Shown in pieces: positions 1-9,786 of a stretch of 64,000 bases of DNA. The first letter of the stretch is position 1. Each line of letters begins with the position of its first letter. Source of the DNA: Hirschia sp. (GTDB lineage: Bacteria; Pseudomonadota; Alphaproteobacteria; Caulobacterales; Hyphomonadaceae); NCBI GenBank assembly GCA_002709235.1, contig PAQI01000021.1, positions 177,275 to 241,274 of the forward strand. Direction: 5' to 3'. The position numbers and the translations under genes are program-made. The notes under the pieces were generated by a model. The model ran no database searches. It worked only from the letters and a program-made list of their open reading frames with translations, and was not told where the DNA came from.

Positions 1-1
1 G

Positions 2-517
2 AGTGATGGTGGAGACGTGTTCTTTACTCAATATCGTCCGGGAGTGGGGGGACGTCTCTTCCCCTGTTATAAATTCCGTACGATGGCGATGGATGCAGAA
101 GAGCGCTTGAACGACCTGCTGGAAAACGACCCTGAAGCTGCGGAAGACTGGCGTCTCTACAAGAAATTGAAGAAGGATCCGCGGATCACGCTGATCGGTC
201 GCTTTCTTCGCAAGACTTCGATTGATGAGATCCCGCAACTCTTCAATATTCTCAAAGGTGAGATGTCCATTATCGGACCACGCCCGATTACACAGCGTGA
301 AATTCCCGACTATGGATCGTCAGCAGATTTCGCGATCTACGGCGCTGTTCGTCCCGGTGTTCTGGGACTCTGGCAGGTGTCAGGTCGCAGTGACACGGAT
401 TATGAGCGTCGTATCCAGCTGGACGCACAATATGCTCGCGACTGGTCGATCTGGATGGACCTCAAGATCCTTTTCCTTGGAGTGCCGGTCGTTTTGTTCG
501 GTAAGGGCGCTTACTAG
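2..517 (+). CDS. Sugar-phosphate (undecaprenyl-phosphate) transferase, ExoY/WcaJ family, 5'-truncated
   Basis: This is the C-terminal part of a bacterial sugar transferase (PF02397 family). Such membrane-bound enzymes move a hexose-1-phosphate onto undecaprenyl phosphate and so start repeat-unit assembly of an exopolysaccharide or O-antigen. The frame is open from base 2, so the gene starts outside the window; the GTG at 17 is an internal codon, not a start. Visible family motifs are YKFRTM, the [15 protein letters not shown] segment followed by GPRP, and the closing [15 protein letters not shown] block. The N-terminal membrane helices are missing only because of the window edge. Nearby acyltransferase, glycosyltransferase and export genes fit a polysaccharide locus. 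Confidence 0.9.
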   Translation, partial: SDGGDVFFTQYRPGVGGRLFPCYKFRTMAMDAEERLNDLLENDPEAAEDWRLYKKLKKDPRITLIGRFLRKTSIDEIPQLFNILKGEMSIIGPRPITQREIPDYGSSADFAIYGAVRPGVLGLWQVSGRSDTDYERRIQLDAQYARDWSIWMDLKILFLGVPVVLFGKGAY

Positions 518-564
518 AAGTTCAAGACGGACTTAGTTCCATACCCCATTGATTGAACACTAAA

Positions 565-600
565 AAAGCCGCTTGCAGATGACTGCGGGCGGCTTTGTTA
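565..600 (+). terminator. Intrinsic terminator after the sugar transferase gene
   Basis: AAAGCCGC (565-572) pairs with GCGGCTTT (589-596) around a 16-base loop. The hairpin is preceded by an A run (562-567) and followed by a short T-rich tail. It could work in both directions, serving the small gene at 624-851 on the other strand as well. Confidence 0.6.
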
Positions 601-623
601 TATCAATTTTGAATATGCCTTGA

Positions 624-851
624 TCAGCCGAAGATCTGTGAACCCAGAAAAATGGCAAACGCCCAGAAGGCGCTACAGCAGCCCAGGATAAAGGTCGTTG
701 ATTTCCACGCTGGCCACTTGTCTTCTACATCCTCATAGCGAAAATAGTCGAGCTCATCATTGGCGACCATTTCGGCGCGCACACCTTTTGCCTGGGCAGC
801 GTGCTCGATTGGTTTGTCTGGTCGTCCGTTGAATTGAAACGCATTGTTCAT
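624..851 (-). CDS. Small hypothetical protein with one C-terminal membrane helix
   Basis: A 75-residue protein that I do not recognise. The N-terminal two thirds are charged and soluble-looking, including DELDYFRYEDVEDKWPAW. The last 24 residues form one hydrophobic segment (about 50-73), so it is probably a tail-anchored inner-membrane protein. I start it at the ATG at 851, because the longer open frame to 968 adds residues with no protein-like pattern. No strong ribosome binding site is visible. It lies alone between two terminators. Confidence 0.5.
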   Translation of the reverse strand: MNNAFQFNGRPDKPIEHAAQAKGVRAEMVANDELDYFRYEDVEDKWPAWKSTTFILGCCSAFWAFAIFLGSQIFG

Positions 852-1050
852 TTTTGACACTCTTACGCAACGCTCATGACTTGGTGAGGCAGACAGAAGA
901 ACAAAAATTTCCCAACAAGATCCTAATTTGGCCCATTGATTTCGAAATATCGGAAGTGGAGTTTCCATAAAGCTCTAATATATTTGCGGAAATGATCTTT
1001 GGGGCGTGGACGTTTCCAAGATGAGCATGCGCATCTGATCACGCCAAAGA

Positions 1051-1080
1051 AAACGCCGCTGGATTGAACCAGCGGCGTTT
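1051..1080 (-). terminator. Intrinsic terminator of the phosphodiesterase-like gene
   Basis: A perfect 12-bp stem, AAACGCCGCTGG (1051-1062) with CCAGCGGCGTTT (1069-1080), and a 6-base loop. On the minus strand the stem runs into TTTTCTTT, a good U tract for the gene ending at 1140. Confidence 0.8.
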
Positions 1081-1139
1081 GTGGTATTGATCTGCAAGAA
1101 CTGTTGCCTCGGTCGTGGACGAGGTTACACCACGAACAA

Positions 1140-2807
1140 TTATTCGGCAGGCTCCATACGCCGAACAATATTGAGGACACTGTCGCCATCCATATAGTTT
1201 GGACGGACCTTGCCCATCAGATCGACGACTGTCGGTGCGACATCAAATGATGACCGTAGGCCATAATCGCCCGGCTCGATGCCCTCTGCCTTCATCCACA
1301 TGGCCCCATATCCGCCCGAGTGTCCGCCCATGCGACGGCAGGGGGCTGGGCCGATATCTCCAAATCTGGGATGACGAAAGCCGATCGGGCTTCCTTCCCA
1401 GATAATCATGATATCGCCTTGTGTGTCAGGCAGGTTCAGCGGGTCATCTTCGCCGGGACGAGTGAGGTATTTGACGACAGGTTCACCGGTCTTGATGTCG
1501 CGACAGGCACGAACCTCCTGTTCGATTTCGTCGAGCAATGCCTTGTATTCGGAAAGCTCCACCGTGCCCTTGGACTCGCGTCCTTTAAGATTGACCCGGA
1601 TCGGGGCTGCAAAATAGGACGGTAGGGCAAAGGCCTTCATGCGTGGCCAGTAAGGGCTGTAGCAATCTGCCGGCATCCATTCCATGCCGAAAACACGGCT
1701 GGCACCTGGTTGTGAGCGTGGACGATGATCATCTTCTTGCTCATCTTTCTTTCCGATCACCTTGTCCAGAATTTGGCCGACCTTGCGGGTTGTTCGGGGA
1801 ACGAGGGTTCGGATTTGTTCGTCAAGGGAATGCGTCAACTGATTGGTAATGGCGGCTTCCCATGCTTCGCCTGGGCGCAGTGACGGGGATTTGGCATTCT
1901 TCCAATCCTCCCGCGGGCGGAACATGGTCTTGTCGAAATTCCAGCGATACATCAGTTCCGGAAGCAGGATCATGTCCATCAGGTCAGTATCTGAGTGACC
2001 CATACCGTGCATTGTGAAAATAACGATCTTTGCATCGGGAAATTTCTGTGACAAGCGCTCAATGCCGTTGGAAATTTCCTCGTAAACGCCTTCCAGGCCG
2101 CGCCGTGCCGGCTTGGCTGAAGGCATGTGTGCGACATGGTGGTCATCCATGATCCCGTGAAGGAAGATCTCAATGGCATCATGGCTTTCACCATAGGCCA
2201 TGACGGCTGCATCCCAGTCAGGAAAGCGTTCGCTGAACATCCATTCAGCGACATCTGTGCGGTTTTTTGTCGACGCGATCAAATTGTCGGCCATGTCGGA
2301 GGTTTGCTGTTCAGATGGATACACCATCGAATTGAGCTCATGGTGGGTAGATGGCGGCCGGAATTTGTCATTCAGCTCGTCGATCAGACCGTCAGGATAA
2401 CAGAAGGTGTTCACACCAACATCATGTCCACTCCAGCCCACTACACCTTGAATATTGGTATAGCCTTCCATGTCGAAATAGGGGTGGTCCAGGACCACAA
2501 CTTTTGAATCAAGATCCGCGAAAAACGGCTTGAGAGTCGCGTGGCTTTGAATGGCCTTGTAGTTTTCCTTGTCGAAGCCGACAACGGACCATTTTTGAGC
2601 TGTCTCTGGTTTCATCCCGGAAGCGAAATGTTCCATTGTAAGACCAGTGTATCGGGCAGTATTGTCAGGCCCATGTTCCAGATCGAAACGTGCACTTTTG
2701 TCCATGAAGCGTTTGAGGCCCTGAAGTTTTCCTTCTGCCATCATTTTTCGCGCCGTGGCGGCATCGAAAGCATCAAGACAAATTGCGAGAACGCGCTGCT
2801 TTGACAT
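1140..2807 (-). CDS. Alkaline-phosphatase-superfamily hydrolase (type I phosphodiesterase/nucleotide pyrophosphatase fold)
   Basis: A 555-residue hydrolase of the alkaline phosphatase superfamily. It has the N-terminal metal-site motif ICLDAFDAA (about residues 7-15), a threonine-rich nucleophile region near residue 50 (DNTARYTGLTMEHFASG), FTMHGMGHSDTDL near 262-275 and GGHSGGYG near 494, matching the metal-binding Asp/His pattern. Members hydrolyse phosphodiesters or phosphomonoesters, or transfer phospho-groups to glycans. The substrate cannot be read from sequence. I start at ATG 2807, which has AGGATC upstream; the frame is open to 2852 but that extension lacks support. It lies among polysaccharide genes, so a role in glycan modification is possible but unproven. 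There is no clear signal peptide. Confidence 0.75.
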   Translation of the reverse strand: MSKQRVLAICLDAFDAATARKMMAEGKLQGLKRFMDKSARFDLEHGPDNTARYTGLTMEHFASGMKPETAQKWSVVGFDKENYKAIQSHATLKPFFADLDSKVVVLDHPYFDMEGYTNIQGVVGWSGHDVGVNTFCYPDGLIDELNDKFRPPSTHHELNSMVYPSEQQTSDMADNLIASTKNRTDVAEWMFSERFPDWDAAVMAYGESHDAIEIFLHGIMDDHHVAHMPSAKPARRGLEGVYEEISNGIERLSQKFPDAKIVIFTMHGMGHSDTDLMDMILLPELMYRWNFDKTMFRPREDWKNAKSPSLRPGEAWEAAITNQLTHSLDEQIRTLVPRTTRKVGQILDKVIGKKDEQEDDHRPRSQPGASRVFGMEWMPADCYSPYWPRMKAFALPSYFAAPIRVNLKGRESKGTVELSEYKALLDEIEQEVRACRDIKTGEPVVKYLTRPGEDDPLNLPDTQGDIMIIWEGSPIGFRHPRFGDIGPAPCRRMGGHSGGYGAMWMKAEGIEPGDYGLRSSFDVAPTVVDLMGKVRPNYMDGDSVLNIVRRMEPAE

Positions 2808-3102
2808 AAAATCAGATCCTGGTTTGCCAATTCGGCTCAAGCGGGATTGCAAGTGACAACTGGTACTCAGCCGTCTCTGCGCTTGATATTGCGCATATCC
2901 CTATCAAGCAGAACGAAATATCTTCTGAACAACAAGCAATGATTGTGCCCGACCGGGGCGTTTGGAGCTCTTCTTACATCAAGCCTGATTGACGCTGCTA
3001 ATACGCATAGACTGTAAGCAGTAATTGCTTATTTCAACAGTTTTCGACCGCCAAGGCCACGAACCCTGACTGTTGCGAACAAACAGGTGGCTGAATGATC
3101 AG
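2808..3102. other. Intergenic region without a recognised gene
   Basis: About 295 bases between the phosphodiesterase-like gene and the acyltransferase gene, both on the minus strand. It should hold the promoter of the gene starting at 2807. I see no tRNA, clear hairpin terminator or credible small ORF. Confidence 0.5.
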
Positions 3103-4251
3103 TCAGGCTCCGGCTTTGACCACATTGGGTGCCGTCGCTGAATTCTTGCGGGAAAACCAATTGGCGCAGAGCTGATTGGCCAGGTTTTGCCAGTAATGCT
3201 CGGTCCATTTGACAATCGAAAATGATACCAGCGCGGTCACTGCAGTAATCGGAATGATCATGAGTTCAAATCGGGCCACATTGGTCAGGCCGAATTGGTG
3301 CACCAGCATTTCAGCCAGAGCGATGATACCGAAATGTGTAATATAGCCGGTATAGGTGACGGTCCCGAACTTTTCCAGCTGGGGCTGCGACAATTTGGGG
3401 ATCCTGAATGAGAGCACCATGACCCAGTGAATGATGAACGCCATTGCAGCTGAAGACATCATTGGAGCTTGATGATCTAGAAACAGATATACGACTTCCT
3501 TCATGGCGGCGATGCCGGTGTGATCCGAACGCAGATATTGCACAACAACCGATGCTATCGCGAACGGCACCCAGATTTTCAGGAAGTCACAGCTCGATTT
3601 GTTCAAGCGTCGCCACGCTTCAATCCCGGCATAGAACACCACGATATTGTTCAGAATGTTCCGATATAGGAAGTCTTCGATCAGCCAGGGCTCGCGGCCT
3701 GCAAAAACCGTTTCTGCGGACAGGTTCAAAGCAATGTTCAGCCCGGCGATCAGCAAGCCGATATACACCATGTTCACCCGACCATAGGCCATGAACATGA
3801 TCGGAAAGAGGAGATAGAAATAGATCTCATCGATAATGGACCACCCACCAGGCACAACGGCATTGAGCAGATGAGGGTCAATACCACCGGTAAGTGTCAA
3901 GACGCGCACCAGGTCCATCGCCTGAAGGCCATCCGGATTGAAATTGGAGTAGTGCTCAAACAGCGGGATATAGGCAAATGCCGCGACAAAAAAGAGTGGG
4001 TAGAGCCGCAGGATTCGCTTCAGGTAGAACACCTTTACCGGCGTCTCCCATTTGTCCAGATAGGACTGGTACATCATCATGATGGTGAAACCGGATACGG
4101 CGAAAAACAACTGCACGCCATAACGCCCAAAGAAATAGACTTCTCCCAGACGGTAGGAAATGGATGGAAATGATTGAGATGTGTGCACGACCAGCACACC
4201 CAACAGGGCGATACCACGCAGAAAATCAAGTGGGCTAAGGCGCTGTTTCAC
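3103..4251 (-). CDS. Acyltransferase 3 family membrane protein (OafA-like)
   Basis: An integral membrane acyltransferase (PF01757) that typically O-acetylates surface sugars. The hallmark N-terminus, SPLDFLRGIALLGVLVVHTSQ, carries the conserved Arg and the catalytic His. The rest is a run of about ten hydrophobic helices, with no C-terminal SGNH domain. I chose the GTG at 4251 because GGAG lies 7 bases upstream; an upstream GTG at 4275 would add eight residues but has a weaker site. It is 70 bases downstream of a GT2 gene on the same strand, which fits a shared role in polysaccharide decoration. Confidence 0.85.
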   Translation of the reverse strand: MKQRLSPLDFLRGIALLGVLVVHTSQSFPSISYRLGEVYFFGRYGVQLFFAVSGFTIMMMYQSYLDKWETPVKVFYLKRILRLYPLFFVAAFAYIPLFEHYSNFNPDGLQAMDLVRVLTLTGGIDPHLLNAVVPGGWSIIDEIYFYLLFPIMFMAYGRVNMVYIGLLIAGLNIALNLSAETVFAGREPWLIEDFLYRNILNNIVVFYAGIEAWRRLNKSSCDFLKIWVPFAIASVVVQYLRSDHTGIAAMKEVVYLFLDHQAPMMSSAAMAFIIHWVMVLSFRIPKLSQPQLEKFGTVTYTGYITHFGIIALAEMLVHQFGLTNVARFELMIIPITAVTALVSFSIVKWTEHYWQNLANQLCANWFSRKNSATAPNVVKAGA

Positions 4252-4322
4252 ATCCCGTCTCCATGACGATATCACAAATCTTCAAGTGGGTTATGCAATA
4301 TGGCAGCCACCCAAAAACGGAC

Positions 4323-5300
4323 CTATCTCTGACGAGAGGCCTTGGTGAGGCCCGTTTCGAGAATTTTTCCCAGCAGGTGAAGAATGACGTCTGGAGATGT
4401 CGAAAAGCAGGAAACGACCTCCTTGATCTTCCGTGTTTTCAACGCATGAATCAGCCAGGGCCAGCGATAGCGTCGACTTGTCATTGCGCGATATTCTTCC
4501 AGTGCATCAGTTTCACTTCTGGAAAGACCGGGTAATTTCTGAAGGTCCAGCGCGCATTTGTAGAGTGCGCGTAAAGCATTATGGTCGTGCCGGGCAGACA
4601 GGGAATCTGATCGACGCACGGCGACATATCCCATCGGTTCCGTGAGCAGGGCGGGAATGCCGTCTGCCAACAAGCGACAATACAAGTCGAAGTCTTCATT
4701 GAGGCGCATGGTTTCGTCATAGCTGAGGTCAAGCCGTCGCAGCGTCGACATGCGTATCAGGGGCTTGATGAAACCCAGTTCGCGTCGAGGCCTTTCCGGG
4801 TGGGGCATATTGGAGCGGATGAAATACTCCAAGGTCATCGACTTGCGCACAGAGGGGTCGTTCTTGTCCCAAAGAACGCTTCGAAGGCCGTCTTCTTCAC
4901 CTTCCTGGACAACCCAAAGATCATCCGCGATGAAATCATGTTCGTCCTTGCCTGCTGCAAGCATGCGCGAGAGGCGGTCTTCATCCATGAAATCATCGGA
5001 ATCCAGGATAGTGAACCATTCGGCAGTGACACGTTCCAGTGCAATGTTTCGAGCAGCGGAAGGTCCTCTGTTTTGCGGCAATGACAGAACTTCGAGACGC
5101 CCCGAACCATCATCGGCGGCCATTGCGGCCGTAGCGGTAGCATCGTTTGAACCATCATCAATGACAATGACTTGTACGGCTTCCGGTTGAGCCAGTGCAG
5201 ACCGCACTGCACGCCCGATCGTGTCTTCGGCATTCATTGATGCCATGACTACTGCGACGCTGTTTTGGGCTGGCGAAAGTGAGCTGTCTGAACTGGACAT
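4323..5300 (-). CDS. Family 2 glycosyltransferase
   Basis: A 325-residue GT-A glycosyltransferase. It opens with VAVVMASMNAEDTIGRAVRSAL, followed by VIDDGSND (nucleotide-sugar binding, about residue 46-53) and LDSDDFMDED (the DxD metal site, near residue 97). No membrane helix is evident, so it should be a cytoplasmic or peripheral enzyme adding a sugar to a lipid-linked glycan. It is followed on the same strand by the acyltransferase and is probably co-transcribed. Sugar donor and acceptor are unknown. Confidence 0.88.
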   Translation of the reverse strand: MSSSDSSLSPAQNSVAVVMASMNAEDTIGRAVRSALAQPEAVQVIVIDDGSNDATATAAMAADDGSGRLEVLSLPQNRGPSAARNIALERVTAEWFTILDSDDFMDEDRLSRMLAAGKDEHDFIADDLWVVQEGEEDGLRSVLWDKNDPSVRKSMTLEYFIRSNMPHPERPRRELGFIKPLIRMSTLRRLDLSYDETMRLNEDFDLYCRLLADGIPALLTEPMGYVAVRRSDSLSARHDHNALRALYKCALDLQKLPGLSRSETDALEEYRAMTSRRYRWPWLIHALKTRKIKEVVSCFSTSPDVILHLLGKILETGLTKASRQR

Positions 5301-5589
5301 GTCTTTTATCTGAACCTGAGCCTGTTGGAAATTGTGCCCCGGAGGGGGCGCAGTTCGTCAATGGTGATGCAAGATTGCCTCCATTGCCAAGTGTCCCGAA
5401 ACACCACCTGGGGTTATAGTGGGCGATTGCGGGTGTCCCGATTTGTGAAAAATATAATGATTCCAGTGATGGTCGTGCCCCGCTCCCCGGGCACCATCAA
5501 TAGCACCACTCGCGAATACAGATGCAAGCCGACTGTAAACCAGTTCCAGTGCGAGGGGGATAAATGTAGGCTAAGTCTTTGAAAAGGCT

Positions 5590-5663
5590 TGGAGCGGGTA
5601 GACGGGATCGAACCGACATCCTCAGCTTGGAAGGCTGCTGCACTACCATTGTGCTATACCCGC
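5590..5663 (-). tRNA. tRNA-Gly (anticodon TCC)
   Basis: A complete 74-nt cloverleaf on the minus strand. The acceptor GCGGGTA pairs with TACCCGC, the anticodon loop is CTTCCAA with TCC at 5629-5631, the T loop is GGTTCGATCCC, and the 3' CCA is encoded. It reads GGA codons. Confidence 0.97.
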
Positions 5664-5734
5664 TCAACAGAGAGCGGACCAGATAGCGCATATTACACCG
5701 TAAGGTCCAGCGTTAGCTTGCAGATTTTCACAAA

Positions 5735-5769
5735 AAACGCTGCGAAACGGATGAGGTCTCGCAGCGTTT
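5735..5769 (-). terminator. Intrinsic terminator of the polysaccharide export gene
   Basis: AAACGCTGCGA (5735-5745) and TCGCAGCGTTT (5759-5769) form a perfect 11-bp stem with a 13-base loop. On the minus strand it is followed by a run of T. It separates the export gene from tRNA-Gly. Confidence 0.8.
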
Positions 5770-5799
5770 GATGCTGTTGGTTCTAAAGACGTCTGGTTA

Positions 5800-6447
5800 T
5801 CAGAACAGGCGTTCGCCGATCCTGATTGTATCTCCTGGGTGCACTTGCAAAGAAGATGAAACAACAACCTTGCGTTCCTGCAGTTCATCTGCGCTACGAA
5901 TGAACACTTCGCGCTTATTGGCCCTGTAGGTGAAGCCCTGTGCCGTTGCGACGGCATTGAGAACTGTCAATCCAGACATGTAGGGGTATTCGCCGGGCCG
6001 GTTGATTTCACCCATGATGTAATAAGGGCGATAATTCACGACTTCAGCCGAGATTTTTGGGTCATTCAGATATCCAGAGCGATATTCTGCTTCCAGTCTC
6101 CGTTGCAAGTCTCTGATGGAGGAGCCTGCAGCGTTTATTTCTCCGATGAGCGGAATGGAAATCTGACCTGCGCCGTCAACAACAAATTCGCCTGACAGGT
6201 CTGGCTCTCCAAACACCGTAATTCGGATCCGGTCACCATTTCCCAGATGATACTGGTTTTTCAGGATAGCGGCAGCTGAAGGCGTCCCGGGAGAGGACGT
6301 GGTTGAAGGTGCCGGGCTTTGGACTGTGTTGTTTGGAAGTTGCGCGCGCGCGGCGTAATCTTCAGCGGTAGGCGCGGATGAGCAAGCAGCGATGGCGGTG
6401 AAAAACACTGCTGCCAGAAATATCTGCACATTCTTGATGAAGTTCAT
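5800..6447 (-). CDS. Polysaccharide export lipoprotein (Wza/GumB-type, Poly_export plus SLBB)
   Basis: A 215-residue outer-membrane polysaccharide secretion protein. Residues 1-22 are a lipoprotein signal ending in AIAAC (lipidated Cys22). A Poly_export domain follows (about 65-140; starts YHLGNGDRIRITVFGEPDLS and contains VDGAGQISIPLIGEI), then an SLBB-like beta-grasp segment (PYYIMGEINRPGEYPY). It is much shorter than E. coli Wza, resembling the GumB/ExoF-type short forms. I start at ATG 6447, preceded by GGGAAGGGAAGAC, since the open frame to 6564 would bury the signal peptide. With the glycosyltransferase and acyltransferase genes upstream it supports an exopolysaccharide or capsule function. 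Confidence 0.9.
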   Translation of the reverse strand: MNFIKNVQIFLAAVFFTAIAACSSAPTAEDYAARAQLPNNTVQSPAPSTTSSPGTPSAAAILKNQYHLGNGDRIRITVFGEPDLSGEFVVDGAGQISIPLIGEINAAGSSIRDLQRRLEAEYRSGYLNDPKISAEVVNYRPYYIMGEINRPGEYPYMSGLTVLNAVATAQGFTYRANKREVFIRSADELQERKVVVSSSLQVHPGDTIRIGERLF

Positions 6448-6777
6448 GTCTTCCCTTCCCCAATTGATCGATTTCGGGGCTCTTCCCCATGCTCTGGCGA
6501 ACAATAGGCGAATTCCGCGCCATATCAAGTTTGTTAAATGGCATGATGCAGCATTCTTTTGCATTTAGTGCTCAGATTTATTTGAAATTTATCAGGAACT
6601 GATTTCGACAGAAATGCTGTCTGGGATCGGAGAGTCAGGAAGAGCAGGGGCCAAGTGAGTCTGTCGGAGATCTGGGTTGTTTCCTTTTGAACCATCATTT
6701 GTGAAAGCATGAACAGGAAAGGCGCACAGAACACTTGCCTACGTTGCATCAATAAAGTATCAGGCTGGTTCTCTCGT
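6448..6777. other. Intergenic region upstream of the export gene and tRNA-Trp
   Basis: About 330 bases between divergent units, the export gene (minus) and tRNA-Trp (plus). It must hold both promoters. I find no credible coding sequence; the open frames here have no SD or protein-like composition. Confidence 0.5.
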
Positions 6778-6853
6778 AGGGGTATAGCTCAGTTGGTAGA
6801 GCATCGGTCTCCAAAACCGAGGGTCGAGGGTTCAAGTCCTTCTGCCCCTGCCA
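6778..6853 (+). tRNA. tRNA-Trp (anticodon CCA)
   Basis: A 76-nt cloverleaf. The acceptor AGGGGTA pairs with TGCCCCT (one G-U), the D arm is AGCTCAGTTGGTAGAGC, the anticodon loop is CTCCAAA, the T loop is GGTTCAAGTCC, and CCA is encoded. In many bacteria this tRNA sits just upstream of secE-nusG; that is not so here. Confidence 0.97.
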
Positions 6854-7234
6854 GAGCGGTGTTACGCAAAACCTTTGGTAATCCGGTCCGGCCAATAGGC
6901 GAGATATGGTTGATCGCGCTCCATTCTGAAGTGTGAGTCCCGACACCATAGCGCTCACACTGGCGCGATAACTATTCTTTTTCCATGATCATAGCCGAGA
7001 AACAGGGAAGAGCAGTTTTGCGATTTTCTGGTTCTTCCGCGGCCATTCCAAATGGTTCACCAGCACGGCCCGGAAATATGCTGATCCACCTCCGTCGAGA
7101 TTGTCGTCCAAAATTCTAACGTCCTCAAATGGGAACCAGAATCCGATTGGACTGTTTGGTACTCAAGAGGGGGCGGGCTGTGCGCATCACAGTGTGACGG
7201 GCCCCTTCATGATTGAGGGTATCTGGAGGCTCCG
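6854..7234. other. Intergenic region between tRNA-Trp and the lipid A deacylase gene
   Basis: About 380 bases with no convincing coding sequence. It should contain the tRNA terminator and the promoter of the gene at 7235. A GGAAC-N16-TGTT string lies at 7132-7156, but its -10 differs from the stress sigma consensus, so I do not call it. Confidence 0.5.
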
Positions 7235-8254
7235 TTGAAAACATCACGATTAATGACAGCCATGTTGATACTGTGCGGGGGAGCATATGGTGTTCAGGCT
7301 CATGCACAGCAGCCAGATGAAGACAATCATCAATTGACTGATGAAAAAGGGACATGGTCCCTCGTTGTTGAAAACGACTATTTTGGTGATAGCGACGACA
7401 ATTACACCAATGGACTTCGCTTGTCCTGGATGTCCGGTTCTAAGCCAATGGACCCGGTGTCCAGATTTGCGACCAATCTGATGCGAGGAGATGATGCGGT
7501 AGTGGTCAGACGCGGTCTGGCGATTGGTCAGTCGGTCTTCACCCCCAATGATCTTCAGACGACAGAATATCTTCCTGACCAGCGTCCTTATGCTGCCTGG
7601 CTATATGGCGAATTCACCAATGTCGTTGAACGCAGTAACACAATTGACCAACTCACCATTCAGTTGGGTGTGGTTGGTCCAAGTGCAGGTGGGGAGTGGG
7701 CGCAGGAAGAAATTCACAACCTCATTGAAGATGAAGCACCACAAGGTTGGGATAACCAGATCAAGGATGAAGTCGGTGTTGTCATCAGCTATGACAAGAA
7801 GATGAGGGCGCTTGCCAAGCTCGGTGAGACAGATTTTGGTATTGATATCACGCCTAATCTCGGTGTGACTCTCGGAAACATCTACACGAATGCGAGGGCG
7901 GGTCTGACGGTCCGAATTGGCCAGGATCTCAAGAATGATTATGGACCACCGCGCGTGCGTCCATCTCTCGCGGGATCAGGTTATTTCGCCCCGGATGATG
8001 GGTTTAGCTGGTACATTTTCGGTGGCGTCGAAGGCCGTGCTGTCGCCCATGATATCTTTCTGGAAGGCTCGCTCTTCAGGACGGATGATCCAAGTGTCGT
8101 GGCAAAGGATTTTGTTGCCGATCTGCAAGCGGGGCTCGTCCTGCAGTTTGGGCAGACACAAATCGGTCTGACCTATATTGAGCGCACCGAAGAGTATGAA
8201 ACTCAAGACATTCCACAGCGCTTCGGAGCGGTCAGTCTTTCACGCAAATTCTGA
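7235..8254 (+). CDS. Outer-membrane lipid A deacylase, LpxR family (DUF2219)
   Basis: A 339-residue outer-membrane beta-barrel protein of the LpxR family, which removes the 3'-acyloxyacyl group of lipid A in the outer leaflet. A signal peptide (about 1-25, ending VQAHA) is followed by the family hallmark VENDYFGDSDDNYTNGLRL, holding the Asn/Asp and Thr positions expected near the active site. The chain ends in SLSRKF, a barrel-type terminal Phe. The start is a TTG at 7235 with GGAGG at 7 bases; an ATG six codons on is the alternative. The stop codon abuts the stop of convergent trmFO. Actual deacylase activity is inferred from the family. Confidence 0.82.
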   Translation: MKTSRLMTAMLILCGGAYGVQAHAQQPDEDNHQLTDEKGTWSLVVENDYFGDSDDNYTNGLRLSWMSGSKPMDPVSRFATNLMRGDDAVVVRRGLAIGQSVFTPNDLQTTEYLPDQRPYAAWLYGEFTNVVERSNTIDQLTIQLGVVGPSAGGEWAQEEIHNLIEDEAPQGWDNQIKDEVGVVISYDKKMRALAKLGETDFGIDITPNLGVTLGNIYTNARAGLTVRIGQDLKNDYGPPRVRPSLAGSGYFAPDDGFSWYIFGGVEGRAVAHDIFLEGSLFRTDDPSVVAKDFVADLQAGLVLQFGQTQIGLTYIERTEEYETQDIPQRFGAVSLSRKF

Positions 8255-9661
8255 TCACATCTGAGATTCTGGCGAGACCTGATCCGATAACCAGACACCG
8301 ATATCATCCAGAGCCCTTGCAGACATGGCGCGTTTGCGTGCGCGCCCCTTGTCCTTGCCGCGCCAGCGCTTGCCAGTCTCCGGGTTCACCTTTTCATAAT
8401 CGGTGATTTCGGGGAACAATCCGAAATTCACATTCATTGGCTGGAATGTGCCGCCAGCTTCAAGGTGCCCACCTGTGATATGCATGACAAGCGCACCGAG
8501 GGCAGTCGTTGGCGGCGGCGGTGGCAATTGCCGTCCCATGCGTTCCATCGCAGCAAAGCGACCAGCAAGCATGCCCATGGCTGCGCTCTCAACGTACCCC
8601 TCGACGCCTGTGATCTGACCGGCAAAACGAAGTGACGGTTTTTTCTTGAGTCTAAGGCTTTCATCCAGAAGCCTGGGTGAGTTGATGAATGTGTTGCGGT
8701 GGATACCGCCAAGACGTGCGAATTCGGCATTTTCCAGTCCCGGTATCTGACGAAACACATCTTTTTGTGCACCATGTTTCAGCTTTGTCTGAAAGCCGAC
8801 CATGTTCCACAATGTGCCCAGCTTGTTATCCTGACGCAGCTGTACAATGGCGTGCGCCTTGACGTCCGGTTGATGTGGATTGGTTAGGCCTACGGGTTTC
8901 ATAGGGCCATAGCGTAGGGTTTCGGGTCCACGCGATGCCATGACCTCGATCGGCAGACAGCCTTCAAAATATGGCGTGCCTTCCCAGTCCTTGAATTCAG
9001 TTTTTGGAGCTTCTTCAAGTGTCTGCAAGAAGTTCAGATACTGGGCTTCATCCATAGGGCAATTGATGTAAGCGGCTGTGTCTCCGCCTGGCCCCGGCTT
9101 GTCATAGCGCGACTGACGCCATGCACGCGACATGTCGATGCTTTCCAGATAGATGATTGGCGCGATGGCGTCGAAGAACGACAATTCCTCTTCGCCCGTC
9201 AGGTCCTTGATCTTTTCGGCCAGTGCGGGAGACGTCAGCGGGCCTGTGGCGATGATGACACTGTCCCATTCGGGGGGAGGGATATGATCAATCTCGCCGC
9301 GTTCAATTGTGATGAGTGGATGGGTCTGGAGTGCTTGAGTCACGGCTTGTGAAAACGCATCCCGGTCGACTGCCAGGGCAGATCCTGCGGGCACCTGATG
9401 ATTGGCGGCTTCGCGCATGATGATGCCATTGCCGCGACGCATTTCTTCATGCAACAACCCAACGGCATTGTTCTCGTGATCGTCTGACCGAAAGGAATTC
9501 GAGCAAACAAGTTCTGCAAGGTCGCCGGTGTGGTGAGCGTCAGTCGCCCTGGTTGGCCGCATTTCATGCAGGATCACGGGTACGCCCAGATTCGCCGCTT
9601 GCCATGCTGCTTCCGAGCCGGCCATGCCGCCGCCGATAATGTGTATGGGAGAGTAGGTCAT
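8255..9661 (-). CDS. trmFO: Methylenetetrahydrofolate-tRNA-(uracil-5-)-methyltransferase TrmFO
   Basis: A flavoprotein that makes 5-methyluridine at position 54 in the T loop of tRNA, using methylenetetrahydrofolate and NAD(P)H. The N-terminal FAD site is [17 protein letters not shown]; it continues with [12 protein letters not shown] and has [14 protein letters not shown] with the conserved catalytic Cys. At 468 residues it is of normal length. It replaces TrmA, as in many alphaproteobacteria and Gram-positives. It ends exactly next to the LpxR-like gene in a tail-to-tail arrangement. Confidence 0.96.
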   Translation of the reverse strand: MTYSPIHIIGGGMAGSEAAWQAANLGVPVILHEMRPTRATDAHHTGDLAELVCSNSFRSDDHENNAVGLLHEEMRRGNGIIMREAANHQVPAGSALAVDRDAFSQAVTQALQTHPLITIERGEIDHIPPPEWDSVIIATGPLTSPALAEKIKDLTGEEELSFFDAIAPIIYLESIDMSRAWRQSRYDKPGPGGDTAAYINCPMDEAQYLNFLQTLEEAPKTEFKDWEGTPYFEGCLPIEVMASRGPETLRYGPMKPVGLTNPHQPDVKAHAIVQLRQDNKLGTLWNMVGFQTKLKHGAQKDVFRQIPGLENAEFARLGGIHRNTFINSPRLLDESLRLKKKPSLRFAGQITGVEGYVESAAMGMLAGRFAAMERMGRQLPPPPPTTALGALVMHITGGHLEAGGTFQPMNVNFGLFPEITDYEKVNPETGKRWRGKDKGRARKRAMSARALDDIGVWLSDQVSPESQM

Positions 9662-9786
9662 GCAGCGGCTATATACGCATTCAGCTCAAAAAGAGAAGTC
9701 GAATAAGCTCGCCCGAAACAACTCCCGCAATTGAGGGACGTGCCATGCTGTGCTTTACCTGTGCCGAATTGAATCAGGAGTGCATC

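Noticed and set aside
222-536. Plus-strand open frame of 104 codons
   Set aside because: Shadow of the sugar transferase reading frame with no start signal.
923-1189. Minus-strand open frame of 88 codons
   Set aside because: It runs across the strong terminator at 1051-1080 and into the end of the phosphodiesterase-like gene in another frame.
7132-7156. GGAAC-N16-TGTT string upstream of the LpxR-like gene, considered as an EcfG promoter
   Set aside because: The -10 is TGTT instead of CGTT, and one or two such partial matches are expected by chance in 64 kb on both strands.
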